Assembly: GCF_000337135.1 (NCBI RefSeq)
Contig: NZ_AOIN01000059.1
Location: forward strand, 1 to 64,000
DNA: 64,000 bases
From: Natrialba chahannaoensis JCM 10990
GTDB taxonomy: Archaea > Halobacteriota > Halobacteria > Halobacteriales > Natrialbaceae
Reading direction: 5' to 3'
Shown piece after piece: positions 33,066-41,094 of the stretch. Within the stretch, counting starts at the first letter, position 1. Each line of letters starts with the position of its first letter. The notes beneath the pieces are model-generated. The model saw nothing but the letters and a program-made list of their open reading frames with translations. It was not told the DNA's origin and made no database searches. The position numbers were made by a program, and so were the translations under genes.

Positions 33066-34867
33066 GAAAGGGCCTCCAGAATCAGCTCGAGACTGTTTTC
33101 AGCACCCTGTAACAGTTCACCCATCAACGCATCGACGCCACCGAACTCGGGCCCCGCAAGCCACGGGAGGACGATCAGCACGAACAACACAGTCGCGATC
33201 AGGCTCCCAATGTTCGTCAGCGCGACGATCATGATGAGCCGAAACAGCGGCACGTCGAACATGTCCTCGAGTGCGTCGCTAATCGGGCGCTCGGTGTCGC
33301 CGGCGATTTCGTTCAGCGTCTGGATGTCACGGACGTTGACCGGGCGGTGTTTGAGTTCGACGTAGCCGGCGAACCAGCCGGGTGCGAGCAGCGGATTGAT
33401 GCTCGTCAGCCAGGCGACCGCGCCGCCGACACCGGCGCTGGTCCAGCGTGCGCCGGCGAGTCGTGCCAGTGTAAACGCGAAGATACCATTAAAGAGGAAC
33501 CAGGCAGCGAACAGCTGTAACAGGAAGGTGTTCTGGACGCCGGCCATGATCAGCAGGAAGAAGAAGCCGAAGAAGCCGATCATGATTAGGTAGCCAAACA
33601 CCTTCAGCGGCGAGAAGCGGCGACTGGAGGCGGTTCCCGTCAGCGAGTCCATCGCAGGAAGCTCGGAGGGGTTCTCGAGATAGCGTTCGATGCCGGCTTT
33701 GTGGCCCGCACCGACGACGGCCACAACATCATAGCCGCGTGAGCGAAGTTCGTGGAGGTTGTGGGCGATGTAGGCGTCACGTTCGTCGATCAGCGCGTTC
33801 GCACCGCGCGGGCTGAAGCGGCGAAACTCCTCCATCATCGCAGCGACGACGTCGCCGTCGGTCATCTCCTCGATATCCACTTCGTCGATATCTTCGACAT
33901 CGCCGCCAAGCGAGTCGAGGACGAGTCCGAGAAGGGCACCGATGGCGACGCCGATTCCGAGCCCGGCGAACATGCCAACGCCGCCGCGAATCGAGTAGAT
34001 GCCGGCGTTTTCGAACGTCGTCGCGGAGGCCGGTCCGACGAACGTCTCGGTTGTGACGAGCGCGAGCGCACCGGCGATACCGACGACGATTCCGGCGAGG
34101 ACACGGGCCGAAAAGCCGTTTACCAGGTCGCCGCCGTAGCGGTCTGCAGCCTGAATGGATGGAATGAACAGCAGTCCGATGAACGCTCCGGCGACCGCAC
34201 CAAGTCCGACCGCGCCGACGTACTGAAGCGTCGCCGTCCCGCTGACGCCGAGCAAGAACAGGTCGCCGAGTCCGAGAAGCGGTGCGATGAACGCAGCGAA
34301 GACGAGACCGAGGAAGATCCCGGCGACGGCACCGAAGGTGAGACCGATCGTTCGGGGATCGGTGATTCCGAGGGCGAGCCCGCCGACCATCTTGAGCTTT
34401 TCCAAGAACGAGAGGCGACTCCAGAAACGCTGGATCGTTATCTGAATGTCGCGGTCGACCAGCGAAACGCCACTCTCGTTTCGTTCAGCGGCCTCGATCG
34501 CGGCGCGCATGTCGGCACCGGGTTCGATATCGAACTGGTCGCCGAGTCGCGACTGGACGTAGGAGAGCATCCAGTAAGCGAGAAACTGCAAGACGGTGTT
34601 TCCGGAGAGGAGATCTTTCGCTTCGATGTCGTCGGGCGTACCACCCTGCATCTGACGGTAGCGCCCTTCGTCGAGTTCGACGGCAACCACGTCGGGCTGT
34701 TCCCGATCGACGGTTTCGTGAACGTCGTCGACGCTCGCCTGGGAGACGTGAGCCGTCCCAAGCACGTGAACAGAGCCGTCTGCGTCCCCGTCGGGATTCG
34801 GGTTTGCAGCCGTCTCCGTGACGGGATCGGGTGGCTCCGGCACGTCGGCGTCGCCTGCATCACTCAT
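33062..34867 (-). CDS. TraB-family protein with membrane segments
   Basis: A 601-residue protein. The N-terminal TraB domain has GSVHVLGTAHVSQASVDDVH at about residues 35-54, the acidic VVAVELDEGRYRQMQGG, and FRRFSPRGANALIDERDAYI with the late motif VVAVVGAGHKAGIERYLENP, the conserved set of TraB/PrgY/TIKI-like enzymes. Two groups of membrane helices follow the domain halves (e.g. LGLTFGAVAGIFLGLVFAAF-like and LIMIGFFGFFFLLIMAGVQN). Start ATG 34867. TIKI relatives cut secreted peptides; PrgY acts on pheromones. The gene is the first of a two-gene operon with the M50 protease. Confidence 0.85.
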   Translation of the reverse strand: MSDAGDADVPEPPDPVTETAANPNPDGDADGSVHVLGTAHVSQASVDDVHETVDREQPDVVAVELDEGRYRQMQGGTPDDIEAKDLLSGNTVLQFLAYWMLSYVQSRLGDQFDIEPGADMRAAIEAAERNESGVSLVDRDIQITIQRFWSRLSFLEKLKMVGGLALGITDPRTIGLTFGAVAGIFLGLVFAAFIAPLLGLGDLFLLGVSGTATLQYVGAVGLGAVAGAFIGLLFIPSIQAADRYGGDLVNGFSARVLAGIVVGIAGALALVTTETFVGPASATTFENAGIYSIRGGVGMFAGLGIGVAIGALLGLVLDSLGGDVEDIDEVDIEEMTDGDVVAAMMEEFRRFSPRGANALIDERDAYIAHNLHELRSRGYDVVAVVGAGHKAGIERYLENPSELPAMDSLTGTASSRRFSPLKVFGYLIMIGFFGFFFLLIMAGVQNTFLLQLFAAWFLFNGIFAFTLARLAGARWTSAGVGGAVAWLTSINPLLAPGWFAGYVELKHRPVNVRDIQTLNEIAGDTERPISDALEDMFDVPLFRLIMIVALTNIGSLIATVLFVLIVLPWLAGPEFGGVDALMGELLQGAENSLELILEALS

Positions 34868-35066
34868 TACCGGGTGTAACTCGGCCGCGACTTTTACCAG
34901 TATCGAACTGCGTGGTGGTAGCGAGTCACAGCGGGGTGGTGCGTACACGCGGTCGGCCCAGCGGAACAACGTCCAACTCAGTGAGAGTCAGCAGCATGAT
35001 TGGAACCACCACACACAGGCTCCGACGACGGCAAGACTGATTGCGCTCGTACGGAAAGAACGGGCA

Positions 35067-35507
35067 ATGACCGACCTCATGGAAACTCTCGTCGAGAACC
35101 GGGAGATGGTGCAGCCGAATCACGCCAATATGCTCGACTCCGCCCACGGTGGCAACGTGATGAAGTGGATGGACGAAGTCGGCGCGATGTCGGCGATGCG
35201 CTTTTCCGGGGAGACCTGCGTTACGGCTCGCGTCAACCAGATGAACTTTGAACGACCGATCTCCGTCGGCGATACGGCCTACATTACGGCCTACGTCTAC
35301 GATTCCGGCAAGTCCAGCGTCCGCGTTCGACTCGTGACCGAGCGCGAGGACCTCCGAACACGTGAACGCGAGAAGACGACCGAATCCTACTTCGTCTACG
35401 TCGCAATCGACGAGAACAACAAACCGACGAGCGTTCCCGAACTCACCGTCAGCACCGACGAGGGCGAGCGACTCCGGAAGAAGGCACTCGACGGCGAACG
35501 CGACTAA
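35067..35507 (+). CDS. Acyl-CoA thioesterase, hot-dog fold
   Basis: A 146-residue thioesterase. The start ATG 35067 gives MTDLMETLVENREMVQPNHA and the family motif DSAHGGNVMKWMDEVGAMSA with the active-site acid and the helix, then VNQMNFERPISVGDTAYI. This is the YciA/BACH-type single hot-dog protein that hydrolyses acyl-CoA. It is divergent from the TraB gene. Its acyl specificity is not clear. Confidence 0.88.
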   Translation: MTDLMETLVENREMVQPNHANMLDSAHGGNVMKWMDEVGAMSAMRFSGETCVTARVNQMNFERPISVGDTAYITAYVYDSGKSSVRVRLVTEREDLRTREREKTTESYFVYVAIDENNKPTSVPELTVSTDEGERLRKKALDGERD

Positions 35508-35521
35508 GACGCTCCACCCAC

Positions 35522-36604
35522 CTATTCGAACTGAACCGTCTCTTCTTGCGGATCGATCTCAACGCGGCCCCCAATCGGAATCGGCGTCGTCGGCCACGTG
35601 TGACCAAAGTCGACGTTGGTGACAACCGGTGCATCCGGATTGTACCGCGCGAGCACGTCTTCAATCACCTGCCGCTGCTGACGGCGATACGCCTCGCGTT
35701 CGTCGGTCGACCGGTCCTCGAAGGGCGTTCGTGCCGGTGGCCGCCCGACGAGCACGCCGGCGAAGCGCTCGAGTACCCCGCGCTCGCCGAGCGCCCGAAG
35801 GACGCCCGCAACCCACTCAGCATCCGGCAGTTCCTCGGACGTCTCGAGTGCGAGCACGGTGCCATCCAGGGCGGCCTCGGCTGGGAGGTACCGGTCGGCG
35901 AGGAACTGTTGATCGAGAATTTCGAGACAGCCGCCCCAGAGCCGCCCCGAGACAGGGTCGTCACCGCCGGCCCACTGCCAGCCCGGATTCGGTTCGGTTC
36001 CGCGAGATTCCTCGAGTTGGTCTGGCGTTGCCCAGTCACCGGGTTCGTCCGTGAATTCCGCGGCGGAGTGGAGTTCACCGAACGTCTCGTCGAAGAACGC
36101 GCGCTCGCTGAACTTGATGGTGTGTTCGAACATGTGGCCGTCCATTCCGAGTTCGACCATCACTGTCGGCCCATAGTAGGAGACGATGCCGAGATTCCAC
36201 AGGTAGAGCGCGAGGTTCGTGTTGTCACTGTAGCCGTAGAACCGAGTCGGATTCTCGCGGAGCACAGCCGGATCGAGGTGTTTCAGCATCCGGATCTGGT
36301 CGTTGCCGCCAATGATGGTGATGACACCCTTGATGTCTGGATCTTCGAACGCATCCATCACGTCTTTGGCCCGCTGTTCGAGATTCTCGAGCAGATACTC
36401 GGCGTCGCGTGTCGCCGTCGGATACTCGACGGGTTCGAGGTCGAACACCTCACGCAGGCGTTCGAGACCGAGGTCGTACACCTCGCCGAAGTCAGTGCGC
36501 CGGTTCGACGCTGGCGCGATAACTGCGATCCGATCGCCGCGCTCGAGTGGTGGCGGCGTGACGAACGTGTCTGGCCGTCCGTTCTGTTCCGTCTGCGAGT
36601 CCAT
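35522..36604 (-). CDS. S66-family (LD-carboxypeptidase/MccF-like) peptidase
   Basis: A 360-residue serine peptidase of family S66. The opening PLERGDRIAVIAPASNRRTD and the nucleophile segment RFYGYSDNTNLALYLWN, with Ser in GYSDN, and the late Glu/His elements LALETSEELPD and NVDFGHTWPTTPIPIG are all present. Bacterial members trim murein or detoxify microcin C; this organism has no murein, so a MccF-like or other peptide role is more likely. Start ATG 36604 (MDSQTEQNG); an ATG 27 bases upstream is open. Confidence 0.85.
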   Translation of the reverse strand: MDSQTEQNGRPDTFVTPPPLERGDRIAVIAPASNRRTDFGEVYDLGLERLREVFDLEPVEYPTATRDAEYLLENLEQRAKDVMDAFEDPDIKGVITIIGGNDQIRMLKHLDPAVLRENPTRFYGYSDNTNLALYLWNLGIVSYYGPTVMVELGMDGHMFEHTIKFSERAFFDETFGELHSAAEFTDEPGDWATPDQLEESRGTEPNPGWQWAGGDDPVSGRLWGGCLEILDQQFLADRYLPAEAALDGTVLALETSEELPDAEWVAGVLRALGERGVLERFAGVLVGRPPARTPFEDRSTDEREAYRRQQRQVIEDVLARYNPDAPVVTNVDFGHTWPTTPIPIGGRVEIDPQEETVQFE

Positions 36605-36786
36605 ACCACGTGCCTGACTGTCAGGTCGCAAAACTCTTTCCCAGGTGTGAGACAGCTAGTCAGTCAGCCAGCTGTCTGCCAGTCACTCTCCGTTCTGTTC
36701 CGTTCTCACCTTGCCTACGTCTCACCACACAGCGACACCAGCGGTCGCAGAGAAGCGGTTTCAGAACAGCGTCCTCAGAGCAGCGG

Positions 36787-37572
36787 CTAGAGCAGTGACT
36801 CGACATCACCGAGCGACTCGAGTACGTGATCCGGCGCGAAGTCACCCGTCGCGTCCTCGACATCCGTCCGATCCGTAACCCCAGTCAGCACTGCGGCGGT
36901 CGTCATGCCAGCCCGGTTCCCGAGCGCGATGTCGGTGTCGAGTCTGTCGCCGACGACGAGCGTTCGCCTGGGATCGCTCTCGAGTCGCTCGAGTGCGGTC
37001 TCCGCAGCGACCGCGGAGGGCTTGCCGAGAATCGCATCGGGTTCGCGGCCGGCGACGGCCTCCATCGCGGCCAGAATCGAGCCCGAACCGGGCATCGAAC
37101 CGCCGTCGACGGGAATCGTCACGTCGGGATCAGTGCCGTAGAACGGTGTCCCGTTCTCGAGTGCCTGTAGGGACTCCCACAGCGTCCCGAAGGAGAACGA
37201 CTCGTCGAACGAACCGAGGACAACGTCGGCTTCGTCGGGGTCCGTCGTTACGGTCACCCCCGCCGCTGTCAGGATGGACTCGAGTGCATCCGAGCCGACG
37301 AGATACACCGTTTCGTCGGGATGAGTGTCGGCGAGGTAGGAGGCGGAGAGAGTTGCGGACGTGAGGATCCTGGTGGTATCGACATCGATGCCGTGTGATT
37401 CGAGGCGGTCGCCGTAGTGGTTGGTGCCGGACGTGGGGTTGTTTGAGACGAGGAGTCGGTCACAGCCGGCGCGATCGAGGGAACGAATGCCCTGTTCTGC
37501 GCCAGGAATGAGCGCCCCACCACGAACGATCGTGCCGTCGACGTCGAGAATCGCGGCCTCGTAGTCGGTCAT
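36787..37572 (-). CDS. HAD-IIA (NagD-type) phosphatase
   Basis: A 261-residue haloacid-dehalogenase-fold phosphatase. The nucleophile motif is AILDVDGTIVRGG, motif II is LLVSNNPTSGTNHY and the late motifs are GKPSAVAAETALERL and LVVGDRLDTDIALGNRAGM. The class C2 cap lies between them. NagD-type enzymes hydrolyse nucleotides or sugar phosphates. No partner gene is adjacent. Confidence 0.9.
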   Translation of the reverse strand: MTDYEAAILDVDGTIVRGGALIPGAEQGIRSLDRAGCDRLLVSNNPTSGTNHYGDRLESHGIDVDTTRILTSATLSASYLADTHPDETVYLVGSDALESILTAAGVTVTTDPDEADVVLGSFDESFSFGTLWESLQALENGTPFYGTDPDVTIPVDGGSMPGSGSILAAMEAVAGREPDAILGKPSAVAAETALERLESDPRRTLVVGDRLDTDIALGNRAGMTTAAVLTGVTDRTDVEDATGDFAPDHVLESLGDVESLL

Positions 37573-37665
37573 TGACCGGAGAGAGGAGCGAAGCGTGGTT
37601 CAGTGTTTGGATCGGGAGAGAAACGGTGAACGCGCCGGAGAGTTCGCTGGCGGTAAGTCAGCCGA

Positions 37666-38076
37666 CTACGAACGCTCGAGTGAGAGTTCAGAAGTTTCGA
37701 CGTCTGCTTCGTCGGCGCGTTCGTTGGCGTCGATCAACTGGTCGAGTCGGCGTTCGAACTCCGCTTCAGTGAGTTCGCCGGCAGCGTAGCGTTGCTGGAG
37801 TGTCGTTACCGGATCAGTTTCGGCCTCGTCTGCTGCAGTTGCTGTTGCTGTGTCGCGTTTGGCGGCTTCCTGCTCGCGTTTGCGCTCTTTTTCTTTCGAG
37901 CGCTCCATGAGATACCAGACGAGCACGACGCTGAGCACCAGCAGCGCCGTGATGGCGAGCGCGTATAGCGGTCCGGCGAACAGTAGCGCTGCGATGATGA
38001 TGATATCGGCCAGCACAAACTTGATCGCGAAGATCTCAGTGAGGCTATAGTCCCGTCCCCCGTCGTCGCTGCCCAT
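37666..38076 (-). CDS. SHOCT-domain membrane protein
   Basis: A 136-residue protein with two membrane helices (about residues 15-60: TEIFAIKFVLADIIIIAALL and ALLVLSVVLVWYLMERSKEK) and a C-terminal SHOCT domain, DPVTTLQQRYAAGELTEAEF, ending with an acidic tail. SHOCT domains are short oligomerisation motifs. The ATG at 38076 (MGSDDGGRDYS) gives the common start; the frame is open to 38127. Function unknown. Confidence 0.75.
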   Translation of the reverse strand: MGSDDGGRDYSLTEIFAIKFVLADIIIIAALLFAGPLYALAITALLVLSVVLVWYLMERSKEKERKREQEAAKRDTATATAADEAETDPVTTLQQRYAAGELTEAEFERRLDQLIDANERADEADVETSELSLERS

Positions 38077-38246
38077 ATTCGTGTGTCCGTCCCGGCCGGA
38101 ATAACTGTACGGGTACGACTGCGCCAAGCCGAAACGCCAGTGCTTCGGGCTGGAACCCGACTGCGACGCGCCGAACAGCCACCGCGTGCGTAGTCACCCA
38201 CCGTTCGACCGATGGTATTTACCCCCCAGCGGCCCGAGCATCCTCC

Positions 38247-38717
38247 ATGACACTCGAGGTCGACACGCCAGCACCGCCGACACTCGACTTCGTCGATCCG
38301 AACGAGTACGAGGATGCGACGATCAGTGCGAGCGGCACGGAAGAAATCGACTATCGCCGGGAAGAGCTACAGGACTTCCTCGAAACCGGCGCGTGGGAAG
38401 AGGCCTTCGAGGAGTGGCGGGCCGACACTGACCTCAACGAGCGCGAGTTCAGTATCGCACGCGACCTCGATCTCTTCGCCGACTTCGACTTCTTCTGGGA
38501 CGATTTCGCGGACCGCGTGGGGTATCACGCTCCCGGAATCCCGGAGGACTGGCAGGCGCGAGAGTATCACCCCGAACTCGACACGTGGGGAACGGTCTCG
38601 GCGATCAACGCCGAACTGACGGAGTTTGGCCAGATCGTTTCGGTGATTCTGAAAGAAGAGTACATCGACTGGGAAGCAGAGTACGAGCCGCCAGAGGATC
38701 TCCCGGATTTCGACTGA
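38247..38717 (+). CDS. Conserved haloarchaeal acidic protein
   Basis: A 156-residue soluble and very acidic protein. No recognised domain. Segments LDLFADFDFFWDDFADRVGY and the Trp-rich GIPEDWQAREYHPELDTWGT stand out and would be informative in a family search. Start ATG 38247 follows typical spacing. It is divergent from the SHOCT gene and convergent with the small zinc finger gene at 38738. Confidence 0.65.
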   Translation: MTLEVDTPAPPTLDFVDPNEYEDATISASGTEEIDYRREELQDFLETGAWEEAFEEWRADTDLNEREFSIARDLDLFADFDFFWDDFADRVGYHAPGIPEDWQAREYHPELDTWGTVSAINAELTEFGQIVSVILKEEYIDWEAEYEPPEDLPDFD

Positions 38718-38737
38718 AAGAGGTCAGTACAACGCAC

Positions 38738-38917
38738 CTAGCCTGCCCACCCACCCGCCACGTCGCCGCTGATATTCTCGCGCCAGAACTCGAACTCCGC
38801 CTCGCAAGTCTCGCTCTCGTGGATATGGTCGACGAACCCAGCGCCAGGAGAGGCGAGTTCGTCGCCACAGAACGGACACGCGATGGGATCGGTCCAGTCG
38901 GTCGTGTTCACTGCCAT
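38738..38917 (-). CDS. Small zinc-finger protein (59 residues)
   Basis: Encodes 59 residues with CPFCGDELASPGAGFVDHIH, a second pair formed by His and the Cys in ESETCEAEFEFW, and the ending GDVAGGWAG. The Cys-x2-Cys...His...Cys pattern makes one zinc site. Many such one-domain CPxCG proteins exist in haloarchaea and several are small regulators. A strong TATA box TTTATATAAA lies upstream at 38940-38949, about 27 bases before the ATG. Function unknown. Confidence 0.8.
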   Translation of the reverse strand: MAVNTTDWTDPIACPFCGDELASPGAGFVDHIHESETCEAEFEFWRENISGDVAGGWAG

Positions 38918-38939
38918 GTGCTACCAAACATATCGGGAA

Positions 38940-38949
38940 TTTATATAAA
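38940..38949 (-). promoter_or_regulatory. TATA box for the 59-residue zinc-finger gene
   Basis: TTTATATAAA reads the same on both strands; on the minus strand it is spaced about 27 bases from the ATG at 38917, the distance of a leaderless promoter. It is one of the clearest TATA boxes in the window. Confidence 0.65.
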
Positions 38950-39083
38950 GTCTTCCTGCTAGGGCACCAAACTGGTCGCAAGAATACTAGTCCCTTATAC
39001 GGATTTCTCCCAGACTGGACTGGATCGCTGCCGCGACCGGTGCATTCTCGTCGCCGGCCCGACCTACAGCGAGTACGCACTGT

Positions 39084-40313
39084 ATGTCGGTTATGAAGAG
39101 GGTCCGGCGGCTCACACACTTTGACGTGCTCCTGATGACCGCCGGAATCTGGTTTCTGGCGAAGTTCCTGCGGTACGTCTTCCCGCCGCTCTTCGGCTCG
39201 TTCCAGGAAACCTACGCCGTCTCGAACGCCGCCCTCGGCGCTGCATTCACCGGCTTCATGCTGGTCTACGCCGCGATGCAGTTCCCTTCCGGCATGCTCG
39301 CCGACCGCCTCGGATCGGTCACCGTCATCACGGCGGGCGTCACCGTCGCCGCGGTCGCCTCCTTCGCGCTCGTCGTCGACTCGCCGTTCGCGGTGCTCGT
39401 AGTCGCGATGCTTGTCATGGGCGCGGGAACCGGCGCGCACAAGACCGTCGCAGTTCGGCTGCTGGCTCACGCCTACCCCGCCCGGACGGGACGCGCACTC
39501 GGCATTCTGGACACCTTCGGAACCTTCGGCGGCGTCGTCGCTCCCTGGGCCGTCGTGCTCGCGGCAGGGGTCCCGTTCGCGCTCGGTGCGAGCTGGCGCG
39601 TGATCTTCCTCGCTGCCGGCGTCGTCGGCCTCGCGCTCGCTGTCCTGTTCTGGGTGCGTGTTCCACAGCGAGTCCCAACTGAGACGGAGGGCGACGGAAC
39701 CAGCGGCGTCAACCTCGACGAACTCCGCCGGTACGCCGCGCTCTTTCGTGACTGGCGATTTTCGGCGTTCGCGCTCCTGACGGTGCTGTTCGCGTTCACC
39801 TACAACGGACTCGTCGCGTTCGCACCGCTGTACCTCACCGACGAGGCTGGACTCACGGCGGCGACCGCAAGCGTCCTCTACAGCGGGCTCTTCCTCGCGA
39901 GTCTGGTCCAGCTGGTCACCGGCGACCTGAGCGACCGGATCGGCCGGCTCCCGATCATCACCGCGATGCTCGGTCTCGCAGCCCTCTCGCTCGTCGCGTT
40001 CGTCTCGCTGACCGACATCGCCGGCCCGGTCGTGCTCGGCATCGCTCTCATCGCGGCCGGTATCGGCTCCCACGGCTTTCGCCCCGTCAGGGGCGCGTAC
40101 CTGATGTCCGCGATTCCTGACGACCTGGCTGCCGGCGGGCTCGGTGTTGTCCGCACGCTCCTGATGGGCGCGGGAGCGATCGCACCCGTGATCATCGGCG
40201 CGATGTCCGAAACCGTCGGTTTTCGCCCCGCCTTCTGGCTGCTCGCCGCCTCCGTGTCCGGTGCGACGCTCCTCGCAACCCTCCTCTGGGTCACCGCCGA
40301 AGGCGGATCATGA
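39084..40313 (+). CDS. Major facilitator superfamily transporter
   Basis: A 409-residue carrier with twelve expected membrane helices. The loop motif between helices 2 and 3 is FPSGMLADRLGSVTVITAGV, the MFS signature, and a related one in the second half is TGDLSDRIGRLPIITAMLG. FGTFGGVVAPWAVVLAAGVP and GVVRTLLMGAGAIAPVIIG are typical pore helices. The substrate is unknown. Transcription is from its own promoter; the small rubrerythrin-like gene follows. Confidence 0.88.
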   Translation: MSVMKRVRRLTHFDVLLMTAGIWFLAKFLRYVFPPLFGSFQETYAVSNAALGAAFTGFMLVYAAMQFPSGMLADRLGSVTVITAGVTVAAVASFALVVDSPFAVLVVAMLVMGAGTGAHKTVAVRLLAHAYPARTGRALGILDTFGTFGGVVAPWAVVLAAGVPFALGASWRVIFLAAGVVGLALAVLFWVRVPQRVPTETEGDGTSGVNLDELRRYAALFRDWRFSAFALLTVLFAFTYNGLVAFAPLYLTDEAGLTAATASVLYSGLFLASLVQLVTGDLSDRIGRLPIITAMLGLAALSLVAFVSLTDIAGPVVLGIALIAAGIGSHGFRPVRGAYLMSAIPDDLAAGGLGVVRTLLMGAGAIAPVIIGAMSETVGFRPAFWLLAASVSGATLLATLLWVTAEGGS

Positions 40314-40367
40314 TGTGAGCTACCACACTGTGGAAAGAGTTAACATAGACCAATACCTAGGCCAGCC

Positions 40368-40499
40368 ATGGTACTCGCCGAGCCACTCGAGTACGTGTGC
40401 GTCCAGTGTCGTCGCCACGAGGCGGTCGACGACGCACTCGTGAGTACCTGCCGGCAGTGCGGGGGCGAGATGCGAAACGTCGAGTTAGTGACCGACTGA
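40368..40499 (+). CDS. Small rubrerythrin-like zinc-ribbon protein (43 residues)
   Basis: Encodes 43 residues with two knuckles, CVQCRR (C11, C14) and CRQCGG (C28, C31), a zinc-ribbon of the haloarchaeal rubrerythrin-like small-protein type. Start ATG 40368. It is 54 bases after the MFS gene. Function unknown; zinc or iron may be bound. Confidence 0.7.
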   Translation: MVLAEPLEYVCVQCRRHEAVDDALVSTCRQCGGEMRNVELVTD

Positions 40500-40675
40500 T
40501 CCCGCGTGGCGGCGGTACTCGTCGGGTTGTGTGCGGACTGAGCTATTGCTGTCGTGGCCGCCAGTGGGCAGCAATCGGTAGTCGGAATCGATACCAGCGA
40601 TCAAAATCAACACGAGCGACAGCCAATGGCATCGCCGGCCACAGCTTTTTGCGCGCAATCGTTGGACACCTCCGC

Positions 40676-41065
40676 ATGTCACTGTACTCGCTGGCCGACC
40701 TCGACTCGATCGAGCCCCGGGACATCGAGGGCATCGCGCCGACGCTGCTCCCGATCGGACCCGCACTCGAGTCCGAACAGCTACACCCGAGCGTCTGGCA
40801 CTACGAGCGCGGCGAGGAGAACACGTACCATCGGCAGGAGCAACAGGAGGTGTTCTTCCTCGTTCTGGAAGGCACCGTCGACGTCACGGTCGAGCGCGAC
40901 GACGAACGCGATGTCGTCACGCTCACGAAACACGAGTGTATGGTCGTGCCGCCGGAATCCTGGCGACAGATCGAGGCGGTTGAGGAGAGTCGTGTGCTCG
41001 TCGTCGGCGCACCGAACGTCGCGGACGACGCCGTGCTGAGGGATGCGTCAGAACCGCGGAGTTGA
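40676..41065 (+). CDS. Cupin-domain protein
   Basis: A 129-residue single cupin. Conserved strands are ERGEENTYHRQEQQEVFFLV with the metal-type His and Glu, and EGTVDVTVERDD, MVVPPESWRQIEAV. The second His of classic cupin motif 2 is replaced, so metal binding may be partial. Start ATG 40676. The family has sensory and enzyme members; this one cannot be assigned. Confidence 0.82.
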   Translation: MSLYSLADLDSIEPRDIEGIAPTLLPIGPALESEQLHPSVWHYERGEENTYHRQEQQEVFFLVLEGTVDVTVERDDERDVVTLTKHECMVVPPESWRQIEAVEESRVLVVGAPNVADDAVLRDASEPRS

Positions 41066-41094
41066 GCAGGCCGTTGCGTTGATCCGTCTGTGCG

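Noticed and set aside
38724-40073. A 449-codon open frame on the minus strand over the MFS gene
   Set aside because: It is the antisense shadow of a well-supported MFS transporter and has the Arg/Glu-rich content typical of shadow frames in GC-rich DNA.
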